DNA of 64,000 bases, from NCBI GenBank assembly GCA_017461045.1, contig JAFTZJ010000022.1:1-64000 (forward strand), in the 5' to 3' direction. The notes under the pieces are model-generated. The model was not told the origin of the DNA. It saw nothing but the letters and a program-made list of their open reading frames with translations, and ran no database searches. The translations under genes were made by a program, and so were the position numbers. Below are positions 52,900 through 63,382 of this stretch, one piece after another. How positions within the stretch are numbered: position 1 is the stretch's first letter; every line of letters begins with the position of its first letter. This DNA is from Lachnospiraceae bacterium (lineage in GTDB: Bacteria; Bacillota; Clostridia; Lachnospirales; Lachnospiraceae).

Positions 52900-54468
52900 A
52901 TGTATAGTCATGTAATTAGCGGAACCACGTTTGGTATCCAAGGAATGTTAATTCAGGTAGAAGCAGATGTGTCCGACGGACTGCCTGGATTTCATTTGGT
53001 AGGCTGTCTATCTAACGAGATTCGTGAATCCAGCGAACGTATACGGACAGCGATGCGTAATTCCGGGTGCTATCTACCACCCAAACGGATTGTGGTGAAT
53101 CTTTCACCTGCCGATGTTCGAAAAGCCGGCTCCGGCTTTGATTTACCCATTGCAATTGCAACTTTAATATCCATGGAAATGATTCCACAAGAACGGGTAG
53201 AAGGAATGGTGATGATTGGTGAATTGGGACTTAATGGTTCTATTTTGCCGGTCAATGGCGTATTGTCCATAGCAGATTGTGTAGCAAAAGCCGGCTACCA
53301 ATACCTGATAGTAGCAAAAGAAAATCAAATGGAAGCAGCTATGGTTGAAACCCTTCGCATCCTGCCGGTGGAATCCTTACGGGAATTGATAGATTTGCTA
53401 AATAGTGATGCGATTCCCTCTGAGAAAGTCTATAGGTCATCAGATGAAAGTGATATCTGTTATGATGGGAAAGCAGATGAATTGGCGGACTGGGATTTTG
53501 GTGATTTAAAAGGTCAGCCTCTTGTAAGGCGTGCAATGGAAATTGCTGCGTCCGGTATGCATAACATTCTAATGAGCGGGCCGCCGGGCTCCGGTAAAAG
53601 TCTTGCAGCCAAATGTCTTACGGGTATTCTTCCGAATTTAACCAGAGAAGAAAGAATGGAATTAACCAAGATTTATAGTGTGAAAGGCTTGTTGTCAAAG
53701 CAAGGGAGTATGTTGCAGCACCGACCCTTTCGAGCACCTCACCATACTATATCAACGAGCGCCTTAGTAGGCGGAGGTGTAATACCAAAGCCGGGTGAAA
53801 TCAGTCTTGCACACAATGGTATTTTATTTCTGGATGAATTGCCTGAATTCTCACGGAATGCAATTGAAGTTCTGCGACAGCCATTGGAAGACGGTAAAGT
53901 ATTGATAGGTCGGATGAATCAGACCTTTGAATTTCCGGCAAATGTAATGCTGGTGGGGGCAATGAATCCCTGTCCTTGTGGTTGCTATCCGGATCGAAGC
54001 CGCTGTAATTGCTCGGTTACACAAATACAGAATTATCAAGGAAAAATTAGTCGGGCAATCCTGGATCGTATGGATATTCATTTGTCTGTTTTGCCAATAT
54101 CCTATGAAGAAATGGTTAGTAAAGAAAACTGGGAGAATTCTGCTGCCATTCGAGAAAGAGTAGAACGGACACATGCAATTCAGAGGAAACGATATCGCGA
54201 GCAAGGAATACTCTTTAATTCTCAGTTAAGCCAGGATGGAATAAAACGATATTGTGGTTTGGATGAGACCGGAGAATCGTTTATGCAAGAGATTTATGAA
54301 CGGCATCAGTTAAGCGGAAGAGCTTATTTTCGTATATTAAAGCTGGCTCGTACCATTGCGGATATGGAAGAGGCAACCTCTATACAACTCCCTCATTTGC
54401 AAGAGGCGGTTGCGTATCGGTTGTTTGAACATATGGAGCAGAGAGGGGGCGAGATGTATGGACGATAA
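52900..54468 (+). CDS. YifB/ComM-family Mg-chelatase-like AAA ATPase
   Basis: This 522-residue protein has an N-terminal Lon-like ChlI domain (SHVISGTTFGIQGMLIQVEADVS; start of the domain, residues about 3-25), then a Mg-chelatase AAA domain with GPPGSGKS (227-234), RPFRAPHHTIS and FLDELPEF, and a C-terminal domain. ComM homologues promote branch migration in natural transformation. It is next to dprA, another transformation gene. I chose the ATG at 52900 with GAGGAAAGGA; an earlier start is in frame but lacks a site. Confidence 0.9.
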   Translation: MYSHVISGTTFGIQGMLIQVEADVSDGLPGFHLVGCLSNEIRESSERIRTAMRNSGCYLPPKRIVVNLSPADVRKAGSGFDLPIAIATLISMEMIPQERVEGMVMIGELGLNGSILPVNGVLSIADCVAKAGYQYLIVAKENQMEAAMVETLRILPVESLRELIDLLNSDAIPSEKVYRSSDESDICYDGKADELADWDFGDLKGQPLVRRAMEIAASGMHNILMSGPPGSGKSLAAKCLTGILPNLTREERMELTKIYSVKGLLSKQGSMLQHRPFRAPHHTISTSALVGGGVIPKPGEISLAHNGILFLDELPEFSRNAIEVLRQPLEDGKVLIGRMNQTFEFPANVMLVGAMNPCPCGCYPDRSRCNCSVTQIQNYQGKISRAILDRMDIHLSVLPISYEEMVSKENWENSAAIRERVERTHAIQRKRYREQGILFNSQLSQDGIKRYCGLDETGESFMQEIYERHQLSGRAYFRILKLARTIADMEEATSIQLPHLQEAVAYRLFEHMEQRGGEMYGR

Positions 54469-55558
54469 TTTCTATGCCTTCTGGCTTACCTACTTGCTTA
54501 AAATTCCTACTTCTAAGCTATGGGCGAGTGTTCATAAGCTTGGAAGTGTAAAGAGCTTGTATGAGGCAAATATAGCCGATTTAGAGGTGTTAACAGAAGC
54601 AGAGAAGATTTATTTTGAACAAATGCGTCAGCGTACGGATATTCATGATAAGTGGTTAAACATAAAAGGAAATCCGTATCAGTTTCTACCATATAATAGT
54701 AATTTGTATCCAAAACGGTTGTTGGAGTTAAAGGATGCACCTTTTGGTATATACTACGAAGGTATGGAGGAAATAGCATCATTAAATGAACGACCGGTGG
54801 TTGCTATGGTTGGTGCTAGGAATTGTACCATTTATGGCTCGGAACTTGCTTATCAAATCGCCAGGGAACTTGGAAGACAGGGGATTATTGTGGTTAGTGG
54901 ACTGGCGGCAGGGATTGATGGAGCTAGTCATAGGGGGTGTCTGGATGGCGGTGGATTTACCTTAGGCGTTCTGGGAGCCGGAATCCATAATGTTTATCCA
55001 AAATCCAATTATCAATTATTTATTGAAATGCGAAAGAAAGGGGGCATTTTAACGGAATATCCATACGAAACCAAACCGCTCCCGTTATTGTTTCCGAGAC
55101 GAAATCGTATCATCAGTGTATTAGCGGATTTTTTAGTGGTTATAGAAGCAAAAGAAAAAAGCGGTTCTCTGATTACTGTTGATTTTGCCTTGGAACAAGG
55201 AAAAGACATTGGCGCAGTACCGGGACGCCCCTGTGATATTGTAAGTGGCGGCTGCAATCGATTGCTTCAGCAAGGTGCCAAATGTATTTTATCTGCGGAA
55301 GATGTATTGGAAGAATTAATGGACAGCGGAATGCTTCAAAAACGAAGGATTGAACCAACCAAGGTGAATACAGATTTAGGGCTTGCACCAAAAGAAAAAA
55401 TGGTGTATAGTTGTCTGCGTTTGGAACCGAAATTCATTGATGAAATCTTATGTCAGTTGAAGCTTCCTGTTTGGGAAGGAATACAGATTCTGACAGATTT
55501 GGAAATGAAAGGTATTGTCCAACAGAATCCGCATCATTACTATTATCGTAAGATATAG
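54458..55558 (+). CDS. dprA: DNA-processing protein DprA
   Basis: DprA loads RecA onto incoming single-stranded DNA. The 366-residue protein has a SAM-like N-terminal region, a Rossmann domain with GARNCTIYGSELAYQIA and VVSGLAAGIDGASHRG, and a C-terminal winged helix (LEMKGIVQQ). I chose the ATG at 54458, with GAGGGGGCGAG upstream; the gene overlaps yifB by 11 bases. Confidence 0.95.
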   Translation: MDDNFYAFWLTYLLKIPTSKLWASVHKLGSVKSLYEANIADLEVLTEAEKIYFEQMRQRTDIHDKWLNIKGNPYQFLPYNSNLYPKRLLELKDAPFGIYYEGMEEIASLNERPVVAMVGARNCTIYGSELAYQIARELGRQGIIVVSGLAAGIDGASHRGCLDGGGFTLGVLGAGIHNVYPKSNYQLFIEMRKKGGILTEYPYETKPLPLLFPRRNRIISVLADFLVVIEAKEKSGSLITVDFALEQGKDIGAVPGRPCDIVSGGCNRLLQQGAKCILSAEDVLEELMDSGMLQKRRIEPTKVNTDLGLAPKEKMVYSCLRLEPKFIDEILCQLKLPVWEGIQILTDLEMKGIVQQNPHHYYYRKI

Positions 55559-55637
55559 TTACAGAAGATAGAATTCCATGGATGAATGGAGTTAAAATAG
55601 AATTTGGGTAGTGTTTAGAAGGGAGTCCGTAAGTAAA

Positions 55638-57692
55638 ATGGCGAAGAATTTGGTAATTGTAGAGTCTCCGGCCAAAGCGAAGACAATCAAGAAATTTCTG
55701 GGAACAAATTATGAGGTGATTGCATCAAACGGTCATGTTCGGGATTTGCCGAAAAGTCAGATGGGTGTTTCACCGGAGAATAATTTCGAACCAAAGTATA
55801 TTACTATACGAGGCAAAGGTGATATTCTTGCAAAGCTTCGTAAAGAGGTAAAAAAAGCAGACCGTGTATTTCTTGCAACGGACCCGGACCGGGAAGGAGA
55901 AGCTATATCATGGCATTTGTCCCAATCACTAAAATTAGATGATTCGCAGTATAAACGGATTACCTTTAATGAAATTACGAAACAGGCTGTCAAGAATTCG
56001 ATTAAAGAAGCCCGTGAAATTGATATGAATCTGGTGGATGCGCAACAAGCACGTCGTATGCTGGACCGTATGGTAGGTTATCAGATTAGTCCGATATTAT
56101 GGGCTAAGATTAAACGGGGATTAAGTGCCGGTCGTGTTCAGTCTGTAGCATTGCGTTTGATTTGTGACCGTGAAAATGAAATTAATGCATTTATTCCGGA
56201 AGAATACTGGACATTAGAAGCGATTTTAAAGGCTACCGGAGTTGCAAAACCAATTCCTGCAAAATATGTCGGCGAAGTTGGTTCTAAGGAACAATTAGAT
56301 ACTGTAATGAAGAAACTGAAGGGTGCTGAGTTTTCGGTAAAGGAAGTAAAGGAAGGTACCCGTGTTATGAAGGCACCGAATCCGTTTACTACCAGTACAT
56401 TACAGCAGGAAGCATCTAAGAAATTAAATTTCTCTACACAAAAGACCATGCGGCTTGCACAGCAGTTGTATGAGGGTGTAGACATTAAGGGAAAGGGTAC
56501 CATTGGTCTGATTACGTATTTAAGAACGGATTCTGTACGTATTTCAGAGGAAGCACAGGCGGCAGCAAAAGCATATATTGAATCCCATTATGGTAAGGAA
56601 TATGTAGGTGACATTAAGGTTGAAAATGGTAAGGGCAAGCGAATTCAGGATGCCCATGAAGCAATTCGACCTACAGATTTGAATTTATCACCGGTGATTG
56701 TAAAAGAGAATCTTTCCAGGGATTTATTCCGGTTATATCAGTTGATTTATAATCGTTTTCTTGCCAGCCAGATGCAAGGCGCTACTTATCGGACCACATC
56801 AGTAAAAATGGATGCTGCCGGAGAAAAATTCACAGCCTCAGCATCAAAATTGGAATTTGATGGTTTTATGTCTGTGTATAAGACCGATGACGAAGCAACC
56901 ACATCCTTGCCGTTGGAAGGAATTAAGAAGGGAGATGTACTGAAACTTCAATCTTTGGAGGATAAGCAACATTTCACTCAGCCACCAGCACATTATACGG
57001 AAGCATTATTAGTTAAGACCTTGGAAGAGTTAGGAATTGGAAGACCAAGTACCTATGCACCAACGATTACAACGATTTTGAATCGCCATTATATAGTAAA
57101 AGAACAAAAGAATCTCTATGTAACGGAACTGGGAGAAGCAGTTAATCAGATGATGATGAAGGCATTTCCGGTTATTGTAGACGTGGAATTTACTGCTAAT
57201 ATGGAATCCTTACTGGATAGTGTGGAAGAAGGAAATATTGGCTGGAAGACGATTATCGAGAATTTCTATCCGGATTTGGATGAAGCAGTAAAAAAAGCAG
57301 AAAGAGATTTAGAAAACGTTAAGATTGAAGACGAAGTAACCGATGTAGAATGTGAGGAATGTGGCAGAAAGATGGTAATCAAGTATGGACCACATGGAAA
57401 GTTTCTGGCATGTCCGGGATTTCCGGAGTGTAGAAATACCAAGCCATATTACGAAAAGATTGGCGTAGCCTGTCCGGATTGTGGCAAAGACATCGTCCTT
57501 CGTAAAACGAAAAAAGGCAGAAAATACTATGGTTGTGAAGATAATCCGACCTGTGAGTTTATGACCTGGCAAAAACCGGCTGTTACTCCATGTCCAAAGT
57601 GTGGAGGTATTACGGTGGAAAAAGGGAATAAACTGGCATGTATTAAAGAAGATTGTGCACATGTTATGGATAAAAAGGAGACCACCGTCTAA
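55638..57692 (+). CDS. topA: DNA topoisomerase I
   Basis: TopA relaxes negative supercoils. The 684-residue enzyme has a Toprim domain (NLVIVESPAKAKTI, DPDREGEAISWH), the catalytic Tyr294 in ITYLRTDSV, and three C-terminal zinc ribbons (CEECGRK, CPDCGKD, CPKCGGI). The start MAKNLVIVESPAKA is standard. The AAGGGAG ribosome site is slightly far at about 13 bases. It precedes codY, a common order in Firmicutes. Confidence 0.96.
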   Translation: MAKNLVIVESPAKAKTIKKFLGTNYEVIASNGHVRDLPKSQMGVSPENNFEPKYITIRGKGDILAKLRKEVKKADRVFLATDPDREGEAISWHLSQSLKLDDSQYKRITFNEITKQAVKNSIKEAREIDMNLVDAQQARRMLDRMVGYQISPILWAKIKRGLSAGRVQSVALRLICDRENEINAFIPEEYWTLEAILKATGVAKPIPAKYVGEVGSKEQLDTVMKKLKGAEFSVKEVKEGTRVMKAPNPFTTSTLQQEASKKLNFSTQKTMRLAQQLYEGVDIKGKGTIGLITYLRTDSVRISEEAQAAAKAYIESHYGKEYVGDIKVENGKGKRIQDAHEAIRPTDLNLSPVIVKENLSRDLFRLYQLIYNRFLASQMQGATYRTTSVKMDAAGEKFTASASKLEFDGFMSVYKTDDEATTSLPLEGIKKGDVLKLQSLEDKQHFTQPPAHYTEALLVKTLEELGIGRPSTYAPTITTILNRHYIVKEQKNLYVTELGEAVNQMMMKAFPVIVDVEFTANMESLLDSVEEGNIGWKTIIENFYPDLDEAVKKAERDLENVKIEDEVTDVECEECGRKMVIKYGPHGKFLACPGFPECRNTKPYYEKIGVACPDCGKDIVLRKTKKGRKYYGCEDNPTCEFMTWQKPAVTPCPKCGGITVEKGNKLACIKEDCAHVMDKKETTV

Positions 57693-57707
57693 AATTGTTT
57701 TTTTCGG

Positions 57708-57736
57708 TTGTTATTTTCAATTGCTTGTGTTACAAT
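57708..57736 (+). promoter_or_regulatory. Putative promoter of codY
   Basis: TTGTTA (57708-57713), a 17-base spacer and TACAAT (57731-57736) lie about 90 bases before the codY start. Confidence 0.5.
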
Positions 57737-57824
57737 TTAACTAAATGTGATGGTTTTTCGGCGAAATATCATACAAATGATACAAAATGATGATAAATCA
57801 TGCTTATTTGCGTAGGAGGGAATT

Positions 57825-58598
57825 ATGAGCGTACAATTGTTGGACAAAACGCGAAAAATAAATAAGCTTTTGCACAATAATAATTCTCATAAAGTGGTAT
57901 TCAACGATATCTGTGAAGTCTTATCCGAGATTATGGTATCGGATGTATTGGTTATTAGTAAGAAGGGAAAGGTTCTTGGTATCAAGAATCGTGATGATAT
58001 TGTAAGCTTACGGGAACTGATAGTAGACGAAATCGGCGGACATATTGATCCAATGCTGAATGAGCGTTTGTTGGGGATTTTATCCACCAAAGAGAACGTG
58101 AATCTAACAACTTTGGGATTTGAACGTGAGGGAATTGAGAACTATCAAGGCTTGATTACACCAATCGATATTGCAGGCGAACGTTTGGGTACAGTATTTA
58201 TGTATCGTCAAAATCATCCATATGAGATTGATGATATTATTTTAGGTGAATACGGTACAACAGTTGTTGGTTTGGAAATGATGCGTTCGGTTAACGAAGA
58301 GAATGCAGAAGAGAGCCGTAAGGTAGCAATTGTGAATTCCGCAATCAGCACGTTGTCGTTCTCTGAATTGGAAGCGATTACATATATTTTTGAAGAATTG
58401 GATGGTAACGAAGGTATATTAGTTGCAAGCAAGATTGCTGACCGCGTTGGTATCACCCGTTCTGTAATTGTAAATGCATTACGAAAGTTCGAAAGCGCCG
58501 GTGTTATTGAATCCCGTTCTTCCGGAATGAAGGGTACATACATTAAGGTTATGAACGATGTGGTATTTGATGAATTAAAGAAACTGAAGAACAATTAA
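57825..58598 (+). CDS. codY: GTP-sensing transcriptional pleiotropic repressor CodY
   Basis: CodY senses GTP and branched-chain amino acids and represses stationary-phase, transport and biosynthesis genes. The 257-residue protein has a GAF domain and a C-terminal winged helix with LSFSELEAITYIFEELDGNE and VASKIADRVGITRSVIVNAL. AGGAGGG precedes the ATG. It is followed by the flagellar operon, an arrangement seen in other Firmicutes. Confidence 0.97.
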   Translation: MSVQLLDKTRKINKLLHNNNSHKVVFNDICEVLSEIMVSDVLVISKKGKVLGIKNRDDIVSLRELIVDEIGGHIDPMLNERLLGILSTKENVNLTTLGFEREGIENYQGLITPIDIAGERLGTVFMYRQNHPYEIDDIILGEYGTTVVGLEMMRSVNEENAEESRKVAIVNSAISTLSFSELEAITYIFEELDGNEGILVASKIADRVGITRSVIVNALRKFESAGVIESRSSGMKGTYIKVMNDVVFDELKKLKNN

Positions 58599-58642
58599 TA
58601 GTAATTATTTGAATATAATGGGAAAAGGATTTCCGAGCAAGC

Positions 58643-58678
58643 AAAAGGATTTGTGAGAGTTCTCATGAATCCTTTTAC
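58643..58678 (+). terminator. Hairpin between codY and flgB
   Basis: AAAAGGATT and TGAG (58643-58657) pair with CTCA and AATCCTTTT (58662-58676), with a TG/TG internal loop and the hairpin loop AGTT. Only four T residues follow, then ACCC, so termination may be partial. Confidence 0.55.
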
Positions 58679-58728
58679 CCATATATACAGGAACATATGT
58701 TTATGGATTTATAGATAAGGAGAAGCCT

Positions 58729-59124
58729 ATGATTAATTCTAACATGTACAACTACATAGATGTGCTGGATAAGGCGGCAGATGCGGCATATTTGAGAAAT
58801 GATATTATTGCCAATAATATTGCCAATAACAGTACACCGAATTATAAGCGTCAAGATGTTCAATTTGAATCCATTTTACAAGCGTCTTTGGCTACCGGTG
58901 GTGAAACCCTTGGGGAAATGGTAGAGCGGGTAAATATGAATTTAGATGATTTAAATAGTTATGTTTATACGGATCATTCGTCTTTATCTTATCGTTTGGA
59001 TGGTAACAATGTAGACATTGATCAGGAACAAGCTTATTTAGCTGAGAACCAAATTCGGTATCAGGCTTTAGTAGATCAGATGACACAGGAATTCGGTCGT
59101 TATAAGACTGTATTATCATCATAG
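58729..59124 (+). CDS. flgB: Flagellar basal-body rod protein FlgB
   Basis: FlgB is a proximal rod protein. The 131-residue protein has the family segments LRNDIIANNIANNSTPNYKR and a C-terminal helical region. AAGGAGAAG lies before the ATG. First gene of the flagellar operon. Confidence 0.95.
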   Translation: MINSNMYNYIDVLDKAADAAYLRNDIIANNIANNSTPNYKRQDVQFESILQASLATGGETLGEMVERVNMNLDDLNSYVYTDHSSLSYRLDGNNVDIDQEQAYLAENQIRYQALVDQMTQEFGRYKTVLSS

Positions 59125-59139
59125 AAGGGGGTATAGCAT

Positions 59140-59577
59140 ATGAGTATGTTTGATGGAATGAATGTAAGTGCATCCGGTATGACTGCACAGCGGTTTCATA
59201 TGGATGTAATTGCTGAAAATATTGCAAATGTTAATACCACTCGTGATGAGAACGGGGAAGTATATCGCAGAAAGACAGTTGTATTTCAGGAGAAAGACAC
59301 TTTGAATTTTGGCGATACCTTATATAACAGTTTGAATGTGTATCGTCCGGATGGTGTTCGCGTGTCACAGGTGGTGGAAGATCAATCCGACCTTAAGATG
59401 GTTTATGATCCAACACACCCGGATGCAGACGAGAATGGTTATGTAATGTATCCAAACGTGGATACCGTTACGGAAATGACGAATTTGATTGATTCCAGCC
59501 GTGCATATGAGGCAAATGCAACTGCGTTTAATGCAGCAAAAGCAATTGCCGTTAAGGGTTTGGAGTTGTTTAAGTAA
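59140..59577 (+). CDS. flgC: Flagellar basal-body rod protein FlgC
   Basis: FlgC is a rod protein. The 145-residue protein has SMFDGMNVSASGMTAQRF and DVIAENIANVNT, and a C-terminal SSRAYEANATAFNAAK segment. GAAGGGGGT precedes the ATG. It follows flgB by 15 bases. Confidence 0.96.
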   Translation: MSMFDGMNVSASGMTAQRFHMDVIAENIANVNTTRDENGEVYRRKTVVFQEKDTLNFGDTLYNSLNVYRPDGVRVSQVVEDQSDLKMVYDPTHPDADENGYVMYPNVDTVTEMTNLIDSSRAYEANATAFNAAKAIAVKGLELFK

Positions 59578-59608
59578 GAGACGGACAGGATGAAAAAGGA
59601 GTTAACCT

Positions 59609-59920
59609 ATGGATATTACATCAATTACTGCCTTAAATGAAAGCATAGGCATTGGTACAACTTCAGAAAAGAAAGTGACCTCTGATAATACAGAGGCGTT
59701 TAGTTCGTTGCTTAATTCTGCAATTAGTATGTACAAAGATGCAGACCTCTTACAAAAGAAGGCAGAACAGGCAGAAATGAATTTTGCCATGGGCTATTCA
59801 GATAACACCCATGACCTTGCTTTGGCACAGCAAAAAGCAAATATTGCATTACAATACACAGTAAAGGTAACGAATAAGTTCTTAGAAGCCTATAAGGAAA
59901 TTATGAATATGCAATTATAG
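59609..59920 (+). CDS. fliE: Flagellar hook-basal body complex protein FliE
   Basis: FliE links the MS ring to the rod. The 103-residue protein ends with ALAQQKANIALQYTVKVTNK and LEAYKEIMNMQL, typical of the family. AAAAAGGAG lies before the ATG. Confidence 0.94.
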   Translation: MDITSITALNESIGIGTTSEKKVTSDNTEAFSSLLNSAISMYKDADLLQKKAEQAEMNFAMGYSDNTHDLALAQQKANIALQYTVKVTNKFLEAYKEIMNMQL

Positions 59921-59943
59921 GATAACTTATTCTTGGTAAAAAG

Positions 59944-61557
59944 ATGGACAAAATACTGGAATTTTTCAAAGGACTTCCACCGAAAGCGTTGGAGTTCTGG
60001 AATAAGTACACAAGTAAACAAAAGACAATCATTATTTCGGTGCTGGCAGTGGTAATATTTACCCTGGTAGCCTTGATTTGGTTATTTTCAAGGACACAGT
60101 ATGTAACACTGGCGTCTTTTGAGAGTACAACTGATTCAGCAGAAGCCAGAGGTTATTTGGAGGATAGTGATATTGATTTTAATTATAAGTTATCTAGCGA
60201 TGCGTTAACGATTATGGTAGATGAAAAGCAGCTGTCAGAGGCACGCTTAGTACTTGGTGAAAATGGTGTATCTGAAATTGCAACAGAGGATTATTCATCT
60301 GTATTCGATAATACATTTACCACAACGGATTCAGAACGTCAGTTAAAGGCAAAGATTGCGTTACAAAATTCGTTGGCAACGGATATTCGTTCCATGGACG
60401 GTATTAAATCGGCGGCGGTTCGTATTAATTTGCCGGACAGCAATCGTCTGTTTGAAGATGAATTGGATGCGTCAGCTAGTATCATGCTAACAACCAACAC
60501 GGAAATTGACCAGGAAAGCATTGAAGGTATTGCGGATTATGTGGCAAATGCCTTGGGAAATGAAAATACAGACAATATAAGAATTGTAGACCAGACCGGT
60601 CAGTTATTATTTGAGGGTGGTGACACCTCTACCGGTTCAGTTAATTCGAATAATAAGATTCGTAACGAAGTTATAAACAGTATTGAAAATAACATTCGTT
60701 CCTTGGTCGTATCCGGCGAATATGATGATGCGCAGGTTATGACCAATTTGGATATTCAGTTGGATGAAACTGTAATTGAAAAGACAGAATACGATACCTT
60801 CCAAGATGGTGCAACTGGACCAAAGAACTCTTATTACTTGTATGATGCACAGAATGTGGATGGTGTCGGCGGTGTTGTAGGTACAGATGCCAATGATGAG
60901 GATATTCCAAGTTATGATATTGATGATGATTTGTATGGAAATTCTCAAATTCAGGTTATTCGGGAAACCTATGATACAGATAAAACCGTGACTACAACAA
61001 AAAAGGCAATTGGTGCAGTAAATCCGGCAAACTCGTCAGTATCAATTATTTTAACCAGATATGTAGAATACGATGAGGTATTGATGAAAAAACAGGGCTT
61101 GTTAACCGGTACAACTTTTGAGGAATTCCAGGCGGAAAATAGCGAAACTATACAAATTGAAGTCGATGAGTCTATGTATAATGCAGTTGCCAATGCAACT
61201 GGTATTAAGACCAACAAGATAACCATCATTGCATATGAAGTGCCGTTATTCTATCCAAAAGAAACCGGTACAGTGCAGGTTTCTAATGTGTTACAGATCG
61301 TATTAGCAGTTTTGATTGCTGCCTTATTGATTTTTGTAGTATTAAAGGGTATGCGTCCGGCGGAAGTTACCGAATTGGAACCGGAGTTATCTGTGGAGGC
61401 ACTTTTGGCAACAACAAAGGAAAATCAGACATTAGAAGATATCGAACTAAGCGAAAAGACGGCAACCCGTCAGCGTATCGAGAAGTTTGTAGAAGAGAAC
61501 CCGGAAGCAGTTGCCAACTTATTGCGTAACTGGCTGAATGATGACGATTGGGAGTGA
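59944..61557 (+). CDS. fliF: Flagellar M-ring protein FliF
   Basis: FliF forms the MS ring in the membrane. The 537-residue protein has an N-terminal helix (about 28-50), a YscJ-like domain with RQLKAKIALQNSLATDIRSM and AAVRINLPDSN, and a second helix near the C-terminus (about 442-463). The end (RNWLNDDDWE) binds FliG. The fliG start is four bases past the stop. Confidence 0.96.
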   Translation: MDKILEFFKGLPPKALEFWNKYTSKQKTIIISVLAVVIFTLVALIWLFSRTQYVTLASFESTTDSAEARGYLEDSDIDFNYKLSSDALTIMVDEKQLSEARLVLGENGVSEIATEDYSSVFDNTFTTTDSERQLKAKIALQNSLATDIRSMDGIKSAAVRINLPDSNRLFEDELDASASIMLTTNTEIDQESIEGIADYVANALGNENTDNIRIVDQTGQLLFEGGDTSTGSVNSNNKIRNEVINSIENNIRSLVVSGEYDDAQVMTNLDIQLDETVIEKTEYDTFQDGATGPKNSYYLYDAQNVDGVGGVVGTDANDEDIPSYDIDDDLYGNSQIQVIRETYDTDKTVTTTKKAIGAVNPANSSVSIILTRYVEYDEVLMKKQGLLTGTTFEEFQAENSETIQIEVDESMYNAVANATGIKTNKITIIAYEVPLFYPKETGTVQVSNVLQIVLAVLIAALLIFVVLKGMRPAEVTELEPELSVEALLATTKENQTLEDIELSEKTATRQRIEKFVEENPEAVANLLRNWLNDDDWE

Positions 61558-61561
61558 TGAC

Positions 61562-62572
61562 ATGTCTAGTAGTAGTGGATTATCAGGTATACAAAAGGCC
61601 GCAGTGTTGTTAATTGCATTAGGTCCGGAAATGTCAGCAAACATTTTTAAGCACCTGAAAGAAGATGAAATTGAACAGTTAACGTTGGAAATTGCGAACA
61701 CCCGCAGTATTTCTCCGACCTTAAAGAATGATATATTAGATGAGTTCTATGAAGTGTGTCTGGCACAACAATACATTGCCGAAGGTGGTATTGGTTATGC
61801 AAAAGACTTGCTGGATAAGGCATTGGGTGAGGAACGTGCACAGGAGGTTATCAGTCGTTTGACTGCTTCATTGCAGGTGCGTCCGTTCGAGTTTGTTCGA
61901 AAAGCAGATGCCAGTCAGTTGTTGAACTTTATTCAGGATGAACATCCGCAGACAATTGCTTTGATACTGTCATATTTGCCTGCCAGTCAGTCTGCAGCAG
62001 TAATTGGTGCGTTACCGTTAGAGAAGCAATCAGATGTAGCGAAACGTATTGCAACTATGGATCGTACATCTCCGGATGTCATTAAGGAAGTGGAAGATAT
62101 TCTGGAACGAAAGCTGGCTTCTTTAGTAAACCAGGATTACACAATTGTTGGTGGTGTAGATGCAATTGTAAATATCTTAAATACTGTTGATCGAAGTACA
62201 GAAAAACATATTATGGAGACCTTGGAAATCGAGGAACCGGAATTGGCAGACGAAATCCGCAGAAAGATGTTCGTATTCGAAGATATTCTTACGCTGGATA
62301 ACCGTGCAATTCAGACGGTTCTTCGTGAAGTGGATAATAATGAATTGGCAATTGCACTTAAGAACGCCAATGAGGATGTTCAGAATGCAATTTTCAGCAA
62401 CCTGTCATCCCGTCTTGCAACTATGATAAAGGAAGATATGGAATATATGGGTCCGGTGCGTTTGAAGGATGTAGAAGATGCACAGCAAAAGATTGTAAAT
62501 ATTATCCGAAAGCTGGAGGATACCGGAGAAATCGTTATTTCTCGTGGTGGAGGTGACGAAATCATTGTCTAA
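61562..62572 (+). CDS. fliG: Flagellar motor switch protein FliG
   Basis: FliG is the torque and switch protein. The 336-residue protein has GLSGIQKAAVLLIALGPE at the start (residues about 6-23), EHPQTIALILSYL in the middle domain, and a C-terminal domain with the charged motor residues (FVFEDILTLDNRAIQTVLRE). I chose the ATG at 61562 with GGGAGTGA upstream. It overlaps fliH by eight bases. Confidence 0.96.
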   Translation: MSSSSGLSGIQKAAVLLIALGPEMSANIFKHLKEDEIEQLTLEIANTRSISPTLKNDILDEFYEVCLAQQYIAEGGIGYAKDLLDKALGEERAQEVISRLTASLQVRPFEFVRKADASQLLNFIQDEHPQTIALILSYLPASQSAAVIGALPLEKQSDVAKRIATMDRTSPDVIKEVEDILERKLASLVNQDYTIVGGVDAIVNILNTVDRSTEKHIMETLEIEEPELADEIRRKMFVFEDILTLDNRAIQTVLREVDNNELAIALKNANEDVQNAIFSNLSSRLATMIKEDMEYMGPVRLKDVEDAQQKIVNIIRKLEDTGEIVISRGGGDEIIV

Positions 62573-63374
62573 TTTATATAAGTCGGGATTTGTGTCATTT
62601 TCCGAACAGAATATGTTGGTTATTGATGCAAATAAGAATCGTGTGATTCGGCAGATTGAGGAACAAAGACAAGAGCAGGAAGCGGAAACACCGGAAGGTG
62701 AAGATGGTGTGGAAGCAGATGAAAATACAGATGGGTTTCATAACCTTGAAGTAGAAAATATTGATATGGCTGATGTGCGGGAGCAGGCAAATGCCATTTT
62801 TGAAGAAGCAAGAATTGCAGCTGAAAAAGTTCTGGAGGAAGCAAGGGCAGAGGCTTTGATTTTGAAGGAAGAAGCCAGACAGACCGGGATTGAAGAAGGC
62901 TATCAAAAAGGTCTGCAGGATGCAAAAGCGCAATTAGAAGCACAGGAGTCAGAATTACAAAAGCATTACGAAGTTGTTCGCCAGCAATTGGAGGAGGATT
63001 ACGAACGTGAATTGAAAGAAGCTGAACCGAAGCTGGTGGATATTGTATGTCGGTTGATACACAAGATTACCGGAGTTGTGGTTGAGGATTATCAGGATGT
63101 CGTAGTGCATATGATTGATTGTACGTTGCAGGATATGGATGCAAGCGGAAAATTAGTAATTAAAGTTTCTGAAGATGACTATGCAGATGTATACAGCCGC
63201 TTTGATTGGATTCAGCAACAGGTGAATTCTAATGTTGAGGTTGAATTGGTGGCGGATACTAAGCTTGCCAAATACGAGTGCTATATTGAAACAGAAACCG
63301 GAATTATTAATTGTGGTTTAGAGGAACAGTTAAATCACTTAATTACATCGTTAAAATTGTTATCACAGATGTAG
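62565..63374 (+). CDS. fliH: Flagellar assembly protein FliH
   Basis: FliH is the regulator of the FliI ATPase. The 269-residue protein opens with [19 protein letters not shown] (after the start), typical of clostridial FliH, then an acidic Glu-rich coil and a C-terminal FliH domain with [18 protein letters not shown]. The start is TTG at 62565, eight bases after GGAGGTGA; the GTG at 62544 is in frame but overlaps the ribosome site. It overlaps fliG. Confidence 0.88.
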   Translation: MSNLYKSGFVSFSEQNMLVIDANKNRVIRQIEEQRQEQEAETPEGEDGVEADENTDGFHNLEVENIDMADVREQANAIFEEARIAAEKVLEEARAEALILKEEARQTGIEEGYQKGLQDAKAQLEAQESELQKHYEVVRQQLEEDYERELKEAEPKLVDIVCRLIHKITGVVVEDYQDVVVHMIDCTLQDMDASGKLVIKVSEDDYADVYSRFDWIQQQVNSNVEVELVADTKLAKYECYIETETGIINCGLEEQLNHLITSLKLLSQM

Positions 63375-63382
63375 GAGAAACT

